Shown: piece by piece, positions 18,158 through 27,128 of the stretch | Layout of the letters: the number at the start of each line of letters is the position of its first letter | How positions within the stretch are numbered: position 1 is the stretch's first letter | Source of the DNA: Pseudomonas abietaniphila | Lineage (GTDB): Bacteria; Pseudomonadota; Gammaproteobacteria; Pseudomonadales; Pseudomonadaceae | Direction of reading: 5' to 3' | Length of the DNA stretch: 64,000 nucleotides | NCBI RefSeq assembly: GCF_039697315.1 | Contig: NZ_CP155619.1 | Coordinates: 310,001 to 374,000 of the forward strand | Made by a program: the position numbers and the translations under genes | The notes under the pieces: model-generated | The model's database searches: none | Told to the model about the DNA's origin: nothing | What the model saw: only the letters and a program-made list of their open reading frames with translations

Positions 18158-18985
18158 ATGTCCATCAATACGCCTCAACAGATTGCTGAAATCACCATCG
18201 AAGCCGGGGTGAAAAAGTCGCATTTGCCCACCCTCTCGGTTCTGGTCCTGGGATTTCTGGCCGGTGCGTTCATCGCGCTGGGCTTTCTGCTGGACATCCA
18301 CGTCAGCACCATGATCCCCGCGCCATGGGCCTCGCTGGGTAACCTGCTGGGGGCTGCCGTGTTCCCGATTGGCTTGATCCTGGTGATCCTGGCCGGCGGC
18401 GAACTGTTGACCGGCAACATGATGAGCCTGCCAACCGCCCTGTTCGCTGGACGCATCTCGCTGTCTGCCGTCGCACGCAACTGGCTGCTGGTGACCTTCG
18501 CCAACCTGATCGGCGCCCTGTTTATCGCCTATTTCTTCGGCCATGTACTCGGCCTGACCGAAGGCGCGTATCTCGCCAAGACGCTGGCCATCGCCAAGGC
18601 CAAGGTGAGCGCCGATTTCGGTCAGGCCTTTATCTCCGGCATCGGCTGCAACTGGCTGGTGTGCCTCGCCGTCTGGTTGTCGTATGCGAGCAAGGACGTT
18701 ACCGGCAAGATCCTCGGCATGTGGTTCCCGATCATGGCGTTCGTCGCCATCGGCTTCCAGCACGTGGTCGCGAACATGTTCGTGATCCCGGCGGCCATCT
18801 TCGCCGATGCGCTGAGCTGGGGTCAGTTTGTCGAAAACTTCTTCGCTGTGTTTCTGGGCAATGCGGTAGGGGGTGCAATTTTTGTCGGGCTGGCGTATTA
18901 CGTATCGTATTCAAAGGCTTTCCCCAACTCGGCAGTCGGCGAAGACGCCGCGATGATCGAACAGCCGGGAAGCCAGAAAATTTAA
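18158..18985 (+). CDS. formate/nitrite transporter family channel
   Basis: The 276-residue inner-membrane protein matches the FocA/NirC pentameric channel family. It has six predicted helices, the conserved GGELLTGNM segment (about 77-85) and [13 protein letters not shown] (about 161-173), which lines the pore. It would move formate, nitrite or a similar small anion. The ATG at 18158 is chosen because the conserved N-terminus MSINTPQQI begins there; the long upstream frame lacks family similarity. A terminator follows, so cotranscription with moaA is uncertain, although a link with a molybdenum-dependent formate dehydrogenase would make sense of the pairing. Confidence 0.85.
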   Translation: MSINTPQQIAEITIEAGVKKSHLPTLSVLVLGFLAGAFIALGFLLDIHVSTMIPAPWASLGNLLGAAVFPIGLILVILAGGELLTGNMMSLPTALFAGRISLSAVARNWLLVTFANLIGALFIAYFFGHVLGLTEGAYLAKTLAIAKAKVSADFGQAFISGIGCNWLVCLAVWLSYASKDVTGKILGMWFPIMAFVAIGFQHVVANMFVIPAAIFADALSWGQFVENFFAVFLGNAVGGAIFVGLAYYVSYSKAFPNSAVGEDAAMIEQPGSQKI

Positions 18986-18995
18986 ACGATTCAAT

Positions 18996-19023
18996 CGCGG
19001 GACGTTCAAAACAACGTTCCGCG
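18996..19023 (+). terminator. rho-independent terminator after the formate/nitrite channel gene
   Basis: CGCGGGACGTT, a six-base loop and AACGTTCCGCG form an 11-bp stem with one G-U pair, followed by GTTTGCTTCT. It begins about 10 bp after the stop codon and ends about 38 bp before moaA. Confidence 0.7.
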
Positions 19024-19061
19024 GTTTGCTTCTGCCATGCAGCACGTTGTCGAGAAAAGTT

Positions 19062-20060
19062 ATGTCGGATCGGGTTCTGATAGACGGGTATGCACGCAAG
19101 GTCGATTACGTTCGGATGTCCGTGACCGATCGGTGCGATTTCCGCTGCGTGTATTGCATGGCAGAGGACATGACGTTCCTGCCCCGCCAGCAGATTCTCT
19201 CGCTCGAAGAAATCCAGCAGATTGCCGAGCGGTTCGTTGCGCTGGGCACCAAAAAGATCCGCCTGACCGGTGGCGAGCCACTGGTACGCGCCGGCATCGT
19301 CGGCCTGTGCAAGAACATCGCGGCCCTGCCCGGCTTGCGCGAGTTGTGCATGACCACCAACGGGTCGCAATTGGAGAAGCTGGCGGCACCGCTGTTCGAC
19401 GCGGGCCTCAAACGCTTGAACATCAGCCTGGACAGTCTGGACCCCGCCCGCTTCAAGGAACTGACGCGCACCGGTGATCTGGCCAAGGTCATCGCGGGCA
19501 TCGATGCCGCCAACGCGGCCGGCTTTACCCATACCAAGCTCAACTGCGTGGTGATGCAGGGCCGCAACGATCACGAGATTAACGACCTAGTGGCGTTTGC
19601 CATCGACCGGGGCCTGGACATTACGTTCATCGAAGAAATGCCGTTAGGTGTGATCAGCGAACACAGCCGTGCCGAGTCATTTTTTTCCAGCGATCAGGTG
19701 CGTGAACGTATCGCCGAACGCTACACCCTGATCAATTCCACCGAATCGACCCAAGGTCCCTCACGCTATTGGCGCCTGGCCGAGGCGCCAGGCATTCGCG
19801 TGGGGTTCATCTCGCCTCACAGCCATAACTTTTGCGCGACCTGCAACCGGGTTCGCGTCACCGTCGAGGGCCGTCTGTTGCTGTGCCTGGGCAACGAGCA
19901 TTCGGCCGACCTCAAAGCCGTCCTTCGGGCCAATCCCGGTCAGCCGGAGAAGCTGGAAAACGCCCTGATCGAGGCCATGAAACTCAAGCCCTACAAGCAC
20001 AACTTCGAGATCAACGATGACGTGCAGGTGGTGCGGTTCATGAACATGACCGGTGGCTGA
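19062..20060 (+). CDS. moaA: GTP 3',8-cyclase MoaA
   Basis: The 332-residue radical-SAM enzyme makes the first intermediate of molybdopterin from GTP. The N-terminal SAM cluster motif CDFRCVYC (C-x3-C-x2-C) and the C-terminal substrate cluster ([10 protein letters not shown] followed 13 residues later by C in LLLCLG) are both present, and it ends in the essential GG. The ATG at 19062 gives [14 protein letters not shown], the usual family start, behind a weak GAG site. Pseudomonads often carry two moaA genes. This one stands apart from other moa genes, next to a formate/nitrite-type channel. Confidence 0.92.
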   Translation: MSDRVLIDGYARKVDYVRMSVTDRCDFRCVYCMAEDMTFLPRQQILSLEEIQQIAERFVALGTKKIRLTGGEPLVRAGIVGLCKNIAALPGLRELCMTTNGSQLEKLAAPLFDAGLKRLNISLDSLDPARFKELTRTGDLAKVIAGIDAANAAGFTHTKLNCVVMQGRNDHEINDLVAFAIDRGLDITFIEEMPLGVISEHSRAESFFSSDQVRERIAERYTLINSTESTQGPSRYWRLAEAPGIRVGFISPHSHNFCATCNRVRVTVEGRLLLCLGNEHSADLKAVLRANPGQPEKLENALIEAMKLKPYKHNFEINDDVQVVRFMNMTGG

Positions 20061-20155
20061 TACGCCGACTTGATGAATCTGGACAGGTCCTGCGGGAGTC
20101 AGACGTTGATCCTCGGTTAATCCGCGATGGGGGCTCCAGACATCCCACGCAGTGC

Positions 20156-21886
20156 CTAACCCAACAACTGACTCACCACCGCTCGCAACTTCCCCGGCTT
20201 GACGGGTTTGTTCAACAACGGCGCGCCCAGCTTCTGCAGGGACCTGCGACACGCATCTGTACGGTCGGCGGTAATCATCACGCAGGGAATATCCAGGTTG
20301 AAGTGCGCGCGAATGTCCGCTACTACCTCGCAGCCCAGCACGCCGTGATCCAGATGGAAGTCAAACAGAATCAGCTCCGGCGCGCGGCCCTGCAGAACGC
20401 TGTAACATGCCGCCTGATCAGTCGCGGTAAGCACTTCACACCCCCACTGCCCCAGCAACGCCGCCATGCTCTCAAGGATGCTGGTCTCGTTATCCAGCAC
20501 CAGCAAACGACGGCCCGGCAGCGGATTGCCTGCACCCGGTAACTGTTGCGCAACGGCACTGATCGGCACCGGCATGTCGGCTGACAGCGGCACGTTGATC
20601 GAGAACACTGAACCGCGCCCCGGTTGCGAGCGCACGTGAATGGCACAACCGAGAATACGGCCGATGCGCTCCACGATCGCCAACCCCAGCCCGACGCCTT
20701 TACGGTCCGCAGCGCGGCCGACGTCCAGTTGGTTGAACTCGAGAAAGATCGAATCCAGCCGGTCCTCGGCGATGCCGCGCCCGGTGTCCCACACCTCGAT
20801 GCGCAACGACTCGCCGCGTTTGCGGGCACCCAGCAAAATGCCGCCGTGCTCGGTGTAGCGGCAGGCGTTGCTGAGAAAGTTACGCAGGATGCGCGTCAAC
20901 AAACGCAGGTCTGTCCGCACGGCCAGCCCGGCGATGTGCGCACGCAGGGTCAACCCCGCTGCCGCGGCCACCGGCTCGAACTCGGAGACCAGTGGCGCCA
21001 GTATTTCTTCCAACCGATACAGCTCGATGTCCGGCTCAATGGACGCCCGGTCGAGCTTGGCAATGTCCAGCAGATCAGTGAGCAGGTCTTCGGCCCCCTC
21101 CAGCGCCTGATGCGTACGCTCCACCAATGTCTGTTCGGCAGTTGGCAGCGCGCGCTCACGCAGGGTGGAAATCAGCAGACGCGCCGCATTCAGTGGCTGC
21201 AACAGGTCATGGCTGGCCGCTGCGAGGTATTTGTCCTTGCTGCGGTTGGCGGATTCGGCAGCGTCCCGGGCTTCGCGCAGGTCATGTTCGATCTGCTCTC
21301 GCTGGTGGATCTGCTGTTGCAGGTTACGGTTGGCTTCCAGCAACTCGTCGGTGCGGGCGGCCACGCGCAATTCGAGTTGATCGTTGAGCTCCTGCAGGCG
21401 TTGCTGCGCCAGTTTGCGCTCGGTGATGTCCGCCACGAAGCCTTCGAACAAGCCGTCCTCGTCCGGTTTGAGCAGCAAGTTCATCAGCACGTCGACGTAA
21501 CTGCCATCCCGGCGCCGCAACCGGGTTTCATACCCTTGCAGGCTGTGCTCGCGCTGCAGCACCTGAGCGATGGCGTTCATTTCCACCTGCCCCCCGATGA
21601 ACAGCGTGCTGGCAAGGTCATCCAGCAACACCAACACCTCGTGCTCATCGCGATAACCGAGCATGCGCGCCAACGCCGGGTTAGCGGCGCGAAGGCCCTT
21701 GTGCAGGCTGGCCTGGAAGATGCCGTGCACGGCGTTTTCAAACAACCATTTATAGCGGTTGCGCTCGGTTTCCAGCTCCCCCAGACGCAGGGTCAGTTCC
21801 GGATAATGGCTTTTTCGGGTCGAGTGATTGCCCAACCCGAGCAGCGCTGTGAGCGCGCCTTGCTGGACGTCAGAGGGCTTCGCCAT
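20156..21886 (-). CDS. PAS hybrid sensor kinase of the PQQ alcohol oxidation locus (ErcS'-like)
   Basis: The 576-residue cytoplasmic hybrid kinase has a PAS domain (about 40-155), a coiled coil (155-215), HisKA with AAASHDLLQPLNAARLL, HATPase (DTGRGI, GVGLGLAIV) and a C-terminal receiver with the Asp in LILFDFHLDHG. It has no membrane helix. The gene overlaps the stop of the iron alcohol dehydrogenase gene by 17 bp, so the two are cotranslated. The same pair flanks the ped/exa locus in other pseudomonads, where such kinases take part in sensing for alcohol oxidation. The AgmR-type response regulator at the other end of the locus is a likely partner. Confidence 0.82.
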   Translation of the reverse strand: MAKPSDVQQGALTALLGLGNHSTRKSHYPELTLRLGELETERNRYKWLFENAVHGIFQASLHKGLRAANPALARMLGYRDEHEVLVLLDDLASTLFIGGQVEMNAIAQVLQREHSLQGYETRLRRRDGSYVDVLMNLLLKPDEDGLFEGFVADITERKLAQQRLQELNDQLELRVAARTDELLEANRNLQQQIHQREQIEHDLREARDAAESANRSKDKYLAAASHDLLQPLNAARLLISTLRERALPTAEQTLVERTHQALEGAEDLLTDLLDIAKLDRASIEPDIELYRLEEILAPLVSEFEPVAAAAGLTLRAHIAGLAVRTDLRLLTRILRNFLSNACRYTEHGGILLGARKRGESLRIEVWDTGRGIAEDRLDSIFLEFNQLDVGRAADRKGVGLGLAIVERIGRILGCAIHVRSQPGRGSVFSINVPLSADMPVPISAVAQQLPGAGNPLPGRRLLVLDNETSILESMAALLGQWGCEVLTATDQAACYSVLQGRAPELILFDFHLDHGVLGCEVVADIRAHFNLDIPCVMITADRTDACRRSLQKLGAPLLNKPVKPGKLRAVVSQLLG

Positions 21887-23033
21887 ACACCACTTCGACG
21901 TCCCGCTGACTGGACACGCGCGGATTGGTCAGGATGCACGGATCGCCCATCGCATGCTGAGACAGAAACGGGATGTCAGCGATGCTCACGCCTTGCAGAC
22001 CGAGGGTTTCGTGAAATCCGACCTGATGCTTGAGGGCGATCAGGTGCTCCACCAGACGTTTGCTGATGGCGACGTGATTCAGGCCCCGGCAATCGATACC
22101 CAGGGTTTCGGCGATCACCTTGAAGCGGTCCGGCGCCGAGCTGTAGTTGAACGCCACCACGTGCTCGACTAACACCGCATTGCACAGACCGTGTGGCAAG
22201 TCCAGAAAGCCCCCCAGGCTGTGGGACATGGCGTGCACGGCCCCGAGAATGGCATTGGAGAACGCCAGACCGGCCTGCATGCTCCCGAGCATGATTTTTT
22301 CGCGCAAGGCGATGTCGGCAGGGTTGGCGATCATCTGCACCAGATTGCCGTTGATCAGGCGCATGGCTTCCAGGGCATGAGGGTCGGTCAGCGGGCCATG
22401 ACCGGTCGAGACGAACGCTTCAATCGCATGAACCAGCGCGTCGATGCCGGTACATGCAGACAGGAACGGGTCCATGCTCAAGGTGGTTTCCGGGTCGATC
22501 AGCGACACGTCGGGAACGACCGCCTTGCTGACGATGGAGAATTTCATGCGTTCCTGTTGATCGGAGATGATCACGAACTGCGACACGTCAGCCGAGGTGC
22601 CGGCCGTGGTCGGGATCAAAATCAGGGGTGGGCTCGGCACGCGGATGGTGTCGACGCCTTCGAACTCGAGGATGTTGCGTCCATGGGCCACAGCGATGCC
22701 GATGCCTTTGCCGCAATCCATCGGACTGCCGCCGCCCACGGCGACAATCACATCGCAGTGGTGCTCGCGATACAGCTCGGCGCCAAGCATGACTTCTTCG
22801 ACCCGGGGGTTGGGCGACACGTTGCTATAGATGAAGTATTCCAGGCCATGGACCTGCAAGCTGGCTTCGACGTCAGCCACCCATCCGGCAGCGATGACGC
22901 CAGGGTCACTGACCACCAGCACTTTACGTGCGCCGAAGGTTTTGGCGTAGTTGCCCACGCTGTGACGACTGCCCGCACCGAAGATGATTTCCGGGGACAC
23001 GAATTTACGCAGCTGGTGGAGGCTTTGGCTCAT
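21870..23033 (-). CDS. ercA: iron-type alcohol dehydrogenase, ErcA-like
   Basis: The 387-residue protein belongs to the group III (iron-containing) alcohol dehydrogenases: nucleotide-binding GGGSPMDCGKGI (about 98-109) and metal-ligand His residues in the helical half (AMSHSLGGFLDLPHG). In the exa regulons of Pseudomonas, ErcA-type genes are linked to regulation of ethanol oxidation as well as possible enzymatic use. The ATG at 23033 (MSQSLHQLRKFVSPEI) gives the conserved N-terminus; the longer frame reaches into the pqqA terminator region and is rejected. It is read with the overlapping sensor kinase gene downstream. Confidence 0.85.
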   Translation of the reverse strand: MSQSLHQLRKFVSPEIIFGAGSRHSVGNYAKTFGARKVLVVSDPGVIAAGWVADVEASLQVHGLEYFIYSNVSPNPRVEEVMLGAELYREHHCDVIVAVGGGSPMDCGKGIGIAVAHGRNILEFEGVDTIRVPSPPLILIPTTAGTSADVSQFVIISDQQERMKFSIVSKAVVPDVSLIDPETTLSMDPFLSACTGIDALVHAIEAFVSTGHGPLTDPHALEAMRLINGNLVQMIANPADIALREKIMLGSMQAGLAFSNAILGAVHAMSHSLGGFLDLPHGLCNAVLVEHVVAFNYSSAPDRFKVIAETLGIDCRGLNHVAISKRLVEHLIALKHQVGFHETLGLQGVSIADIPFLSQHAMGDPCILTNPRVSSQRDVEVVYGEAL

Positions 23034-23157
23034 ATCAAGCGCATTCTTGTTGTTATTAGAGAATGAACGCCAGCCTAGAGCATCTGCGGGGTAATGCAAT
23101 AAGACCAACGACTGACGGTGTCGGCTCATGGCGAAGGTCTTCGTGCAGGAAAGAAGA

Positions 23158-23181
23158 CCCGGTCAACGTTGATTGACCGGG
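23158..23181 (-). terminator. rho-independent terminator of pqqA
   Basis: CCCGGTCAA and TTGACCGGG form a perfect 9-bp stem with a six-base loop. On the minus strand it is followed by the pyrimidine-rich TCTTCTTTCC. It starts 8 bases after the pqqA stop, so the tiny gene is its own transcription unit. Confidence 0.75.
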
Positions 23182-23189
23182 CATGCCGA

Positions 23190-23261
23190 TCAACGGTTGG
23201 CGAAGTACATGGTCACTTCAAATCCGATACGCAAATCGGTGAACGCTGGTGTTTTCCACAT
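23190..23261 (-). CDS. pqqA: coenzyme PQQ precursor peptide PqqA
   Basis: This 23-residue frame reads [16 protein letters not shown] then TMYFANR, which is a PqqA sequence. Glu15 and Tyr19, three residues apart in E-V-T-M-Y, are the two residues that are joined and cut out to form PQQ. A strong AGAGGAAAGG ribosome-binding site precedes the ATG. No pqqB, C, D or E lies in the window, so this is a separate precursor gene placed beside the PQQ-dependent dehydrogenase it would serve, probably in addition to a full pqq operon elsewhere. Confidence 0.93.
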   Translation of the reverse strand: MWKTPAFTDLRIGFEVTMYFANR

Positions 23262-23339
23262 GGGCCTTTCCTCTTGTCGTTCAGGGGAGTGCCGGGTGGT
23301 CCGGCACCTTCATTAGCGCACGGAGCCGGTGCCCGGCGA

Positions 23340-23357
23340 ATACTACTTTGGGACTGA
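23340..23357. promoter_or_regulatory. candidate AgmR/ExaE-type site before pqqA
   Basis: ATACTACTTTGGGACTGA matches 14 of 18 bases of the site at 28583. It lies about 80 bp upstream of pqqA. See the related sites at 25381, 28583 and 32396. The regulator assignment is inferred. Confidence 0.45.
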
Positions 23358-23358
23358 T

Positions 23359-23445
23359 TTGATCGTCCCCACGCTCTGCGTGGGGATGCCGCCCCGAATG
23401 CTCTGCGTCCACGCGAAAGCCGACGCGGGGCGTGGGGACGATCAA
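23359..23445. repeat. paired repeat, GATCGTCCCCACGCTC family
   Basis: TGATCGTCCCCACGCTCTGC with an internal hairpin (CCCCACGC TCT GCGTGGGG), then a complementary GGGGCGTGGGGACGATCA about 60 bp on. It sits between the pedH-like stop and the pqqA promoter and may end the dehydrogenase transcript. Confidence 0.75.
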
Positions 23446-23489
23446 CACTCTGGTTCGCTCCAGCGGGCTTGAGTATCAGCGCTTGTGTA

Positions 23490-25265
23490 TCAGCGCTTGG
23501 TCACCAGTTCCTTGGGCAGCTTGAAGGTCCAGAGCATGCCGCCCTGGTTGAAGTCCTTCACCCGCTTGGCCACCTCGCCTCCCCACAGCGGCACCGCGCC
23601 GCCCCAACCGGACAGCACGGACACGTACTGTTCGCCGTCCATCTCCCAGGTGACCGGCGAACCCAGCACGCCTGAACCGGTCTGGAACTCCCAGACCTTG
23701 TCGCCGGTTTTGGCGTTGAACGCCTGCAAAAAACCTTCCGGCGTGCCGGTGAAGACCAGATTGCCCTTCGTCGCGAGCACCCCGCCCCACAGCGGCGCGT
23801 AGTTCTTGTGACGCCAGACTTCCTTGCCGGTTTTCGGGTCGATGGCGCGCAATACGCCAATGTAATCCTCGTTCAGCGGCTTGATGGTGAAGCCCGCGCC
23901 CAGAAACGCTGCGCCTTTCTTGTAGGCGATGCCTTCGTTCCAGATGTCCATGCCCCATTCGTTGCCCGGCACGTAGAACAGGCCGGTGTCAGGGCTGTAG
24001 GCCATGGGCATCCAGTTTTTCGCGCCGAGGAACGCGGGCGCCACGAACGCCGCCGAGCCCTTGGCTTCGCCGTCTGGTGCACCGGGACGGCTGGCGTCGA
24101 TGTAGATCGGCCGACCGTCCTTGTCCAGGCCGCTGGCCCAGGTGATCTTGTCGGCGAACGGGAAACCGCGAATGAACTTGCCGTCCTTGCGATTGAGTAC
24201 GTAGAAGAACCCGTTGCGGTCGGCCGTCGCGGCAGCCTGAACGGTCTTGCCGTTTTCCTGATAATCGAAGGAGATCAGTTCGTTCACGCCGTCATAGTCC
24301 CAGCCATCATGGGGCGTGCTCTGGAAGTGCCATTTGATGGTGCCGTCATCGGGGTTCAGCGACAGCCGCGACGAGGAATACAGGTTATCGCCCGGCCGCA
24401 TGTGCGAATTCCACGGCGAGGGGTTGCCGGTGCCAATCAGGATCTGGTTATTGCTGGGGTCGTAATAGCCGCCAAGCCACGGCGCCGCGCCGCCGGTCTT
24501 CCACAGATCGCCCGGCCAGGTCTTGTTCGCCTCACCACCGGAGATGCCGTTTTCAATGGCCTGACCGTCTTTGTAGACGTAACCCATGTTGCCTTCCACG
24601 GTTGGACGCGACCACAGCAAGGTGCCGTTTTTCGGGTCGTAGGCTTCGACCTTGCCGACCACGCCAAACTCGCCGCCCGCAACGCCTGTGATCAGCTTGC
24701 CATTGACGATCATGGGCGCAGCGCTGATGGAGTAACCGGCCTTGTGGTCAGCGACCTGCTTGCTCCAGACCACTTTGCCCGTGTCTTTGTTGAGCGCGAC
24801 CAGCTTGGCGTCGAGGGTGCCGAAGTACACCAGATCGCCGTACAGCGCCACGCCCCGGTTGATCACGTCGCAGCACGGACGGATGTCGTCAGGCAGACGC
24901 GCGTCGTACTGCCAAAGTTTCTTGCCAGTGCGCGCGTCCACCGCGAACACCCGTGAATAAGAGCCGGTGAGGTACATCACCCCGTCCTTGACCATGGGTT
25001 GCGCCTGCTGCCCACGCTGTTTTTCACCGCCAAACGAGAAGGCCCAAACGGGACGCAGGTCCTTGACGTTGTCGGTGTTGATGATGTCCAGCGGGCTGAA
25101 GCGCTGGCCCTGCACGCCCAGGCCGTTGGTGACGATCTGATTGGGGTTCTTGGGGTCCTGGAGGATTTCTTCGTCGGTCACAGCGGCCAGGAGGCTGCCG
25201 GACGACAGCATGGCGCTGACCAGCAGACCCAGTGCGAAAGAATGGCGACGTGCGGGTTGAATCAT
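23490..25265 (-). CDS. pedH: PQQ-dependent alcohol dehydrogenase, lanthanide-type (PedH-like)
   Basis: The 591-residue periplasmic quinoprotein has a signal peptide (about 1-28) and the eight-bladed propeller of type I PQQ alcohol dehydrogenases. It carries the vicinal cysteine pair C131-C132 (RPCCDVI), whose disulfide sits over PQQ. The catalytic Asp is D323 in [11 protein letters not shown], with a second Asp at 325. This D-x-D pair marks the lanthanide-binding PedH/XoxF class, whereas calcium enzymes have Ala or Ser at the second position. It oxidises alcohols and aldehydes and passes electrons to cytochrome c550. The ATG follows AGAGGCAG. It is separately transcribed from the accessory operon upstream. 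Confidence 0.92.
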   Translation of the reverse strand: MIQPARRHSFALGLLVSAMLSSGSLLAAVTDEEILQDPKNPNQIVTNGLGVQGQRFSPLDIINTDNVKDLRPVWAFSFGGEKQRGQQAQPMVKDGVMYLTGSYSRVFAVDARTGKKLWQYDARLPDDIRPCCDVINRGVALYGDLVYFGTLDAKLVALNKDTGKVVWSKQVADHKAGYSISAAPMIVNGKLITGVAGGEFGVVGKVEAYDPKNGTLLWSRPTVEGNMGYVYKDGQAIENGISGGEANKTWPGDLWKTGGAAPWLGGYYDPSNNQILIGTGNPSPWNSHMRPGDNLYSSSRLSLNPDDGTIKWHFQSTPHDGWDYDGVNELISFDYQENGKTVQAAATADRNGFFYVLNRKDGKFIRGFPFADKITWASGLDKDGRPIYIDASRPGAPDGEAKGSAAFVAPAFLGAKNWMPMAYSPDTGLFYVPGNEWGMDIWNEGIAYKKGAAFLGAGFTIKPLNEDYIGVLRAIDPKTGKEVWRHKNYAPLWGGVLATKGNLVFTGTPEGFLQAFNAKTGDKVWEFQTGSGVLGSPVTWEMDGEQYVSVLSGWGGAVPLWGGEVAKRVKDFNQGGMLWTFKLPKELVTKR

Positions 25266-25380
25266 GACGGCTGCCTCTACGGTTTATTGTTGTTTTCTTC
25301 CTTTCGGGACATTTCCCCGATCAAGGCGATTGTTGGCGGGGAGGCCCGCCACAACAATTGCCCGCAGTGTGGAGGTCTCT

Positions 25381-25392
25381 AGTTCTTTGGTA
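25381..25392. promoter_or_regulatory. weak candidate AgmR/ExaE-type site before pedH
   Basis: AGTTCTTTGGTA keeps the CTTTGGTA core of the sites at 28583 and 32396 and lies about 115 bp upstream of the dehydrogenase gene. The flanks match less well, so this is the least certain of the four. Confidence 0.35.
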
Positions 25393-25419
25393 GGTGGGTC
25401 AGCGCTCGGAGAACGGGCG

Positions 25420-26367
25420 TCAGTGCGCATCGACCCGCACCATCTGCGCCCGCTCGTACGCCGGATACAAATGGCTGACGCTGCGAATCAGTTCGTACCG
25501 GGTCAGGCTGATGGCAGCGAACCGCTCCGGAATCGGGCTTCCGATGAGCTCTGCCATGTCCGCGCCCTGGGCGGCCCCGTCCCTCAATAGCCTGTCGAGC
25601 CAGCCCAGGTAATCACGCATCTGCTCGAAAGGCCGGACGTCTGTCGCCACGGGACCATGGCCGGGTACCAACCATTTCCACGGCAGGCCCTGAAGGGTGT
25701 CCAGGTCGTTGAGCCACACCTGCACGCCCGGACTGTTCGGGGTTGTCAAAGCGCGTTGGTAAAAGACGATATCGCCCGCGAACAACACGCCCGTGTTTTC
25801 GTCGAGGATGGCGAGGTCGGCGCCCGTATGCCCGGAGAGCGCCACGAGGCGCAAGCGGTGACCGCCGAACGCCAGCGTGCCCGGCGCCACGACCTGCGTC
25901 GGAAGACGTATTTCGGTGCCTCGCATCCAGTCGCCGACCACCCGGTACAGGTTTTCCGTCAGGGCATCCCCGTGCTTGCGCATCAGGTCGGCGGCGCCGG
26001 CGAGCGCACCGATCGGCACATCGGCGAATGCCTGATTGCCCAGCACATGGTCGGGATGATGATGGGTCAGGAACACCTGAATCACCGGCTTGTCGGTCAC
26101 CGTACCGATGGCAAGGCGCAAGGCCTCGCCATAGCGCCGTGACGGGCCGGTGTCGATGACCACCACGCCGCTGTCGGTGACGATAAAACCGGTGTTGACG
26201 ATGTTGCCGCCGTTGCGTTTGTCGAAGTTTTCGGTCGTGCCCTCTAGCAGGTAAGTGTCTTCAGCGATCTGCCGGGGTTGCAGGCGATATTCCAGTTCCG
26301 CGTGTGCCAGCGCAGTGACGCAGACCAGCAGACACGCAACGAGGCACATGGCGGCACGCCGGCTCAT
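25420..26367 (-). CDS. quinoprotein-associated metallo-hydrolase (MBL fold)
   Basis: The 315-residue protein has a signal peptide (about 1-24, ending AHA) and a metallo-beta-lactamase fold with the zinc motif THHHPDH (around 111-117) plus later His/Asp ligands in LSGHTGAD and VPGHGP. It matches the zinc hydrolases that accompany PQQ dehydrogenases and SoxYZ-like carriers (quinoprotein relay group); their reaction is not established. It is the last gene of a four-gene operon with 4-bp overlaps (cytochrome, binding protein, SoxYZ-like protein, hydrolase). A thioester or persulfide hydrolase acting on the SoxYZ-like carrier is plausible. Confidence 0.82.
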   Translation of the reverse strand: MSRRAAMCLVACLLVCVTALAHAELEYRLQPRQIAEDTYLLEGTTENFDKRNGGNIVNTGFIVTDSGVVVIDTGPSRRYGEALRLAIGTVTDKPVIQVFLTHHHPDHVLGNQAFADVPIGALAGAADLMRKHGDALTENLYRVVGDWMRGTEIRLPTQVVAPGTLAFGGHRLRLVALSGHTGADLAILDENTGVLFAGDIVFYQRALTTPNSPGVQVWLNDLDTLQGLPWKWLVPGHGPVATDVRPFEQMRDYLGWLDRLLRDGAAQGADMAELIGSPIPERFAAISLTRYELIRSVSHLYPAYERAQMVRVDAH

Positions 26368-27128
26368 TTCACGGCCGCGCTGAACAGGTTGCCGCTGATG
26401 TCGCGCAATGACAATTGGGTTTCGCCGTCATCCTCGATATCGAAACCCAGCGTCGGGTTCTCACTCACGGCCGGAAACAGCTCCAGCGTCGCCAGCAGTG
26501 TGCCGTGGGCGTCTTTCAGTTGCGCCTGATTCAGATAGAACTCGGGGATGCCGCTGACCATGCCGTTGTCCATCGGATGGGCAATCGTCACGCGCAAGCG
26601 GCTGAAGCCAGAACGTGGATATCGCCCTCCCATCACCTCGCCCATGTGCTCTTCCCATCCTGGCTGACTGCGCACGACGCTGGGCGCGGTGCACCCTCCG
26701 CCCGCTGCGTCAATGGTGGTCGAACCGATGTGCCAGACGCCATCCCGGGTCAACACAGCGGCACGCAAGGGCGTGGCCTGCTCAATGCGGATGCGGATCG
26801 ACAGCCACGGCAGCACCCGCTCGACCGGTTGAAAATCGACGATCTGCGGCAAGGGATTGAGTTCGGCCCAGGCCAGAATCCGCACCACCTCACCCGCATA
26901 CGCCCTGGCATCGATCTCGATCGGAACCTGGCGGGCGTCTTCGGCAAACGGCGGCGCGCGTAAAAGCACCTTATCGTCAAAGACGTAGGGCTGACCCTTC
27001 AGGAATTTCTGCTGGTAGTAGTCCCACATCACCGACGTGACCGGGTCTTTGCCAGGATCGGCGCAGGCCACCCCCGCCAGACACAGCAGCAAGGCAAACC
27101 CGGCCGCCCTGCCCTGAACACGGCTCAC
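26364..27128 (-). CDS. quinoprotein-associated SoxYZ-like carrier protein
   Basis: The 254-residue protein has a signal peptide (about 1-23) and resembles fused SoxY and SoxZ carriers found beside PQQ dehydrogenases. The SoxY-like half contains one Cys in the glycine-rich GGGCTAPS segment (around 146), the position where SoxY carries sulfur intermediates on a flexible arm. Here the Cys is not at the very C-terminus, because the SoxZ-like half follows. Start is GTG, overlapping the previous stop by 4 bp. Its job in alcohol oxidation is unknown; a covalent carrier of an oxidised substrate group that the neighbouring hydrolase releases is one hypothesis. Confidence 0.8.
   Translation of the reverse strand: MSRVQGRAAGFALLLCLAGVACADPGKDPVTSVMWDYYQQKFLKGQPYVFDDKVLLRAPPFAEDARQVPIEIDARAYAGEVVRILAWAELNPLPQIVDFQPVERVLPWLSIRIRIEQATPLRAAVLTRDGVWHIGSTTIDAAGGGCTAPSVVRSQPGWEEHMGEVMGGRYPRSGFSRLRVTIAHPMDNGMVSGIPEFYLNQAQLKDAHGTLLATLELFPAVSENPTLGFDIEDDGETQLSLRDISGNLFSAAVK

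Noticed and set aside
20624..22033. 469-codon plus-strand frame opposite the sensor kinase
   Set aside because: It is a high-GC shadow of the kinase gene, with a low-complexity His/Gln/Arg-rich product.
23262..23489. Further pqq genes near pqqA
   Set aside because: The region holds only the candidate regulator site and a REP pair. No pqqB-E or pqqD-like frame is present on either strand.
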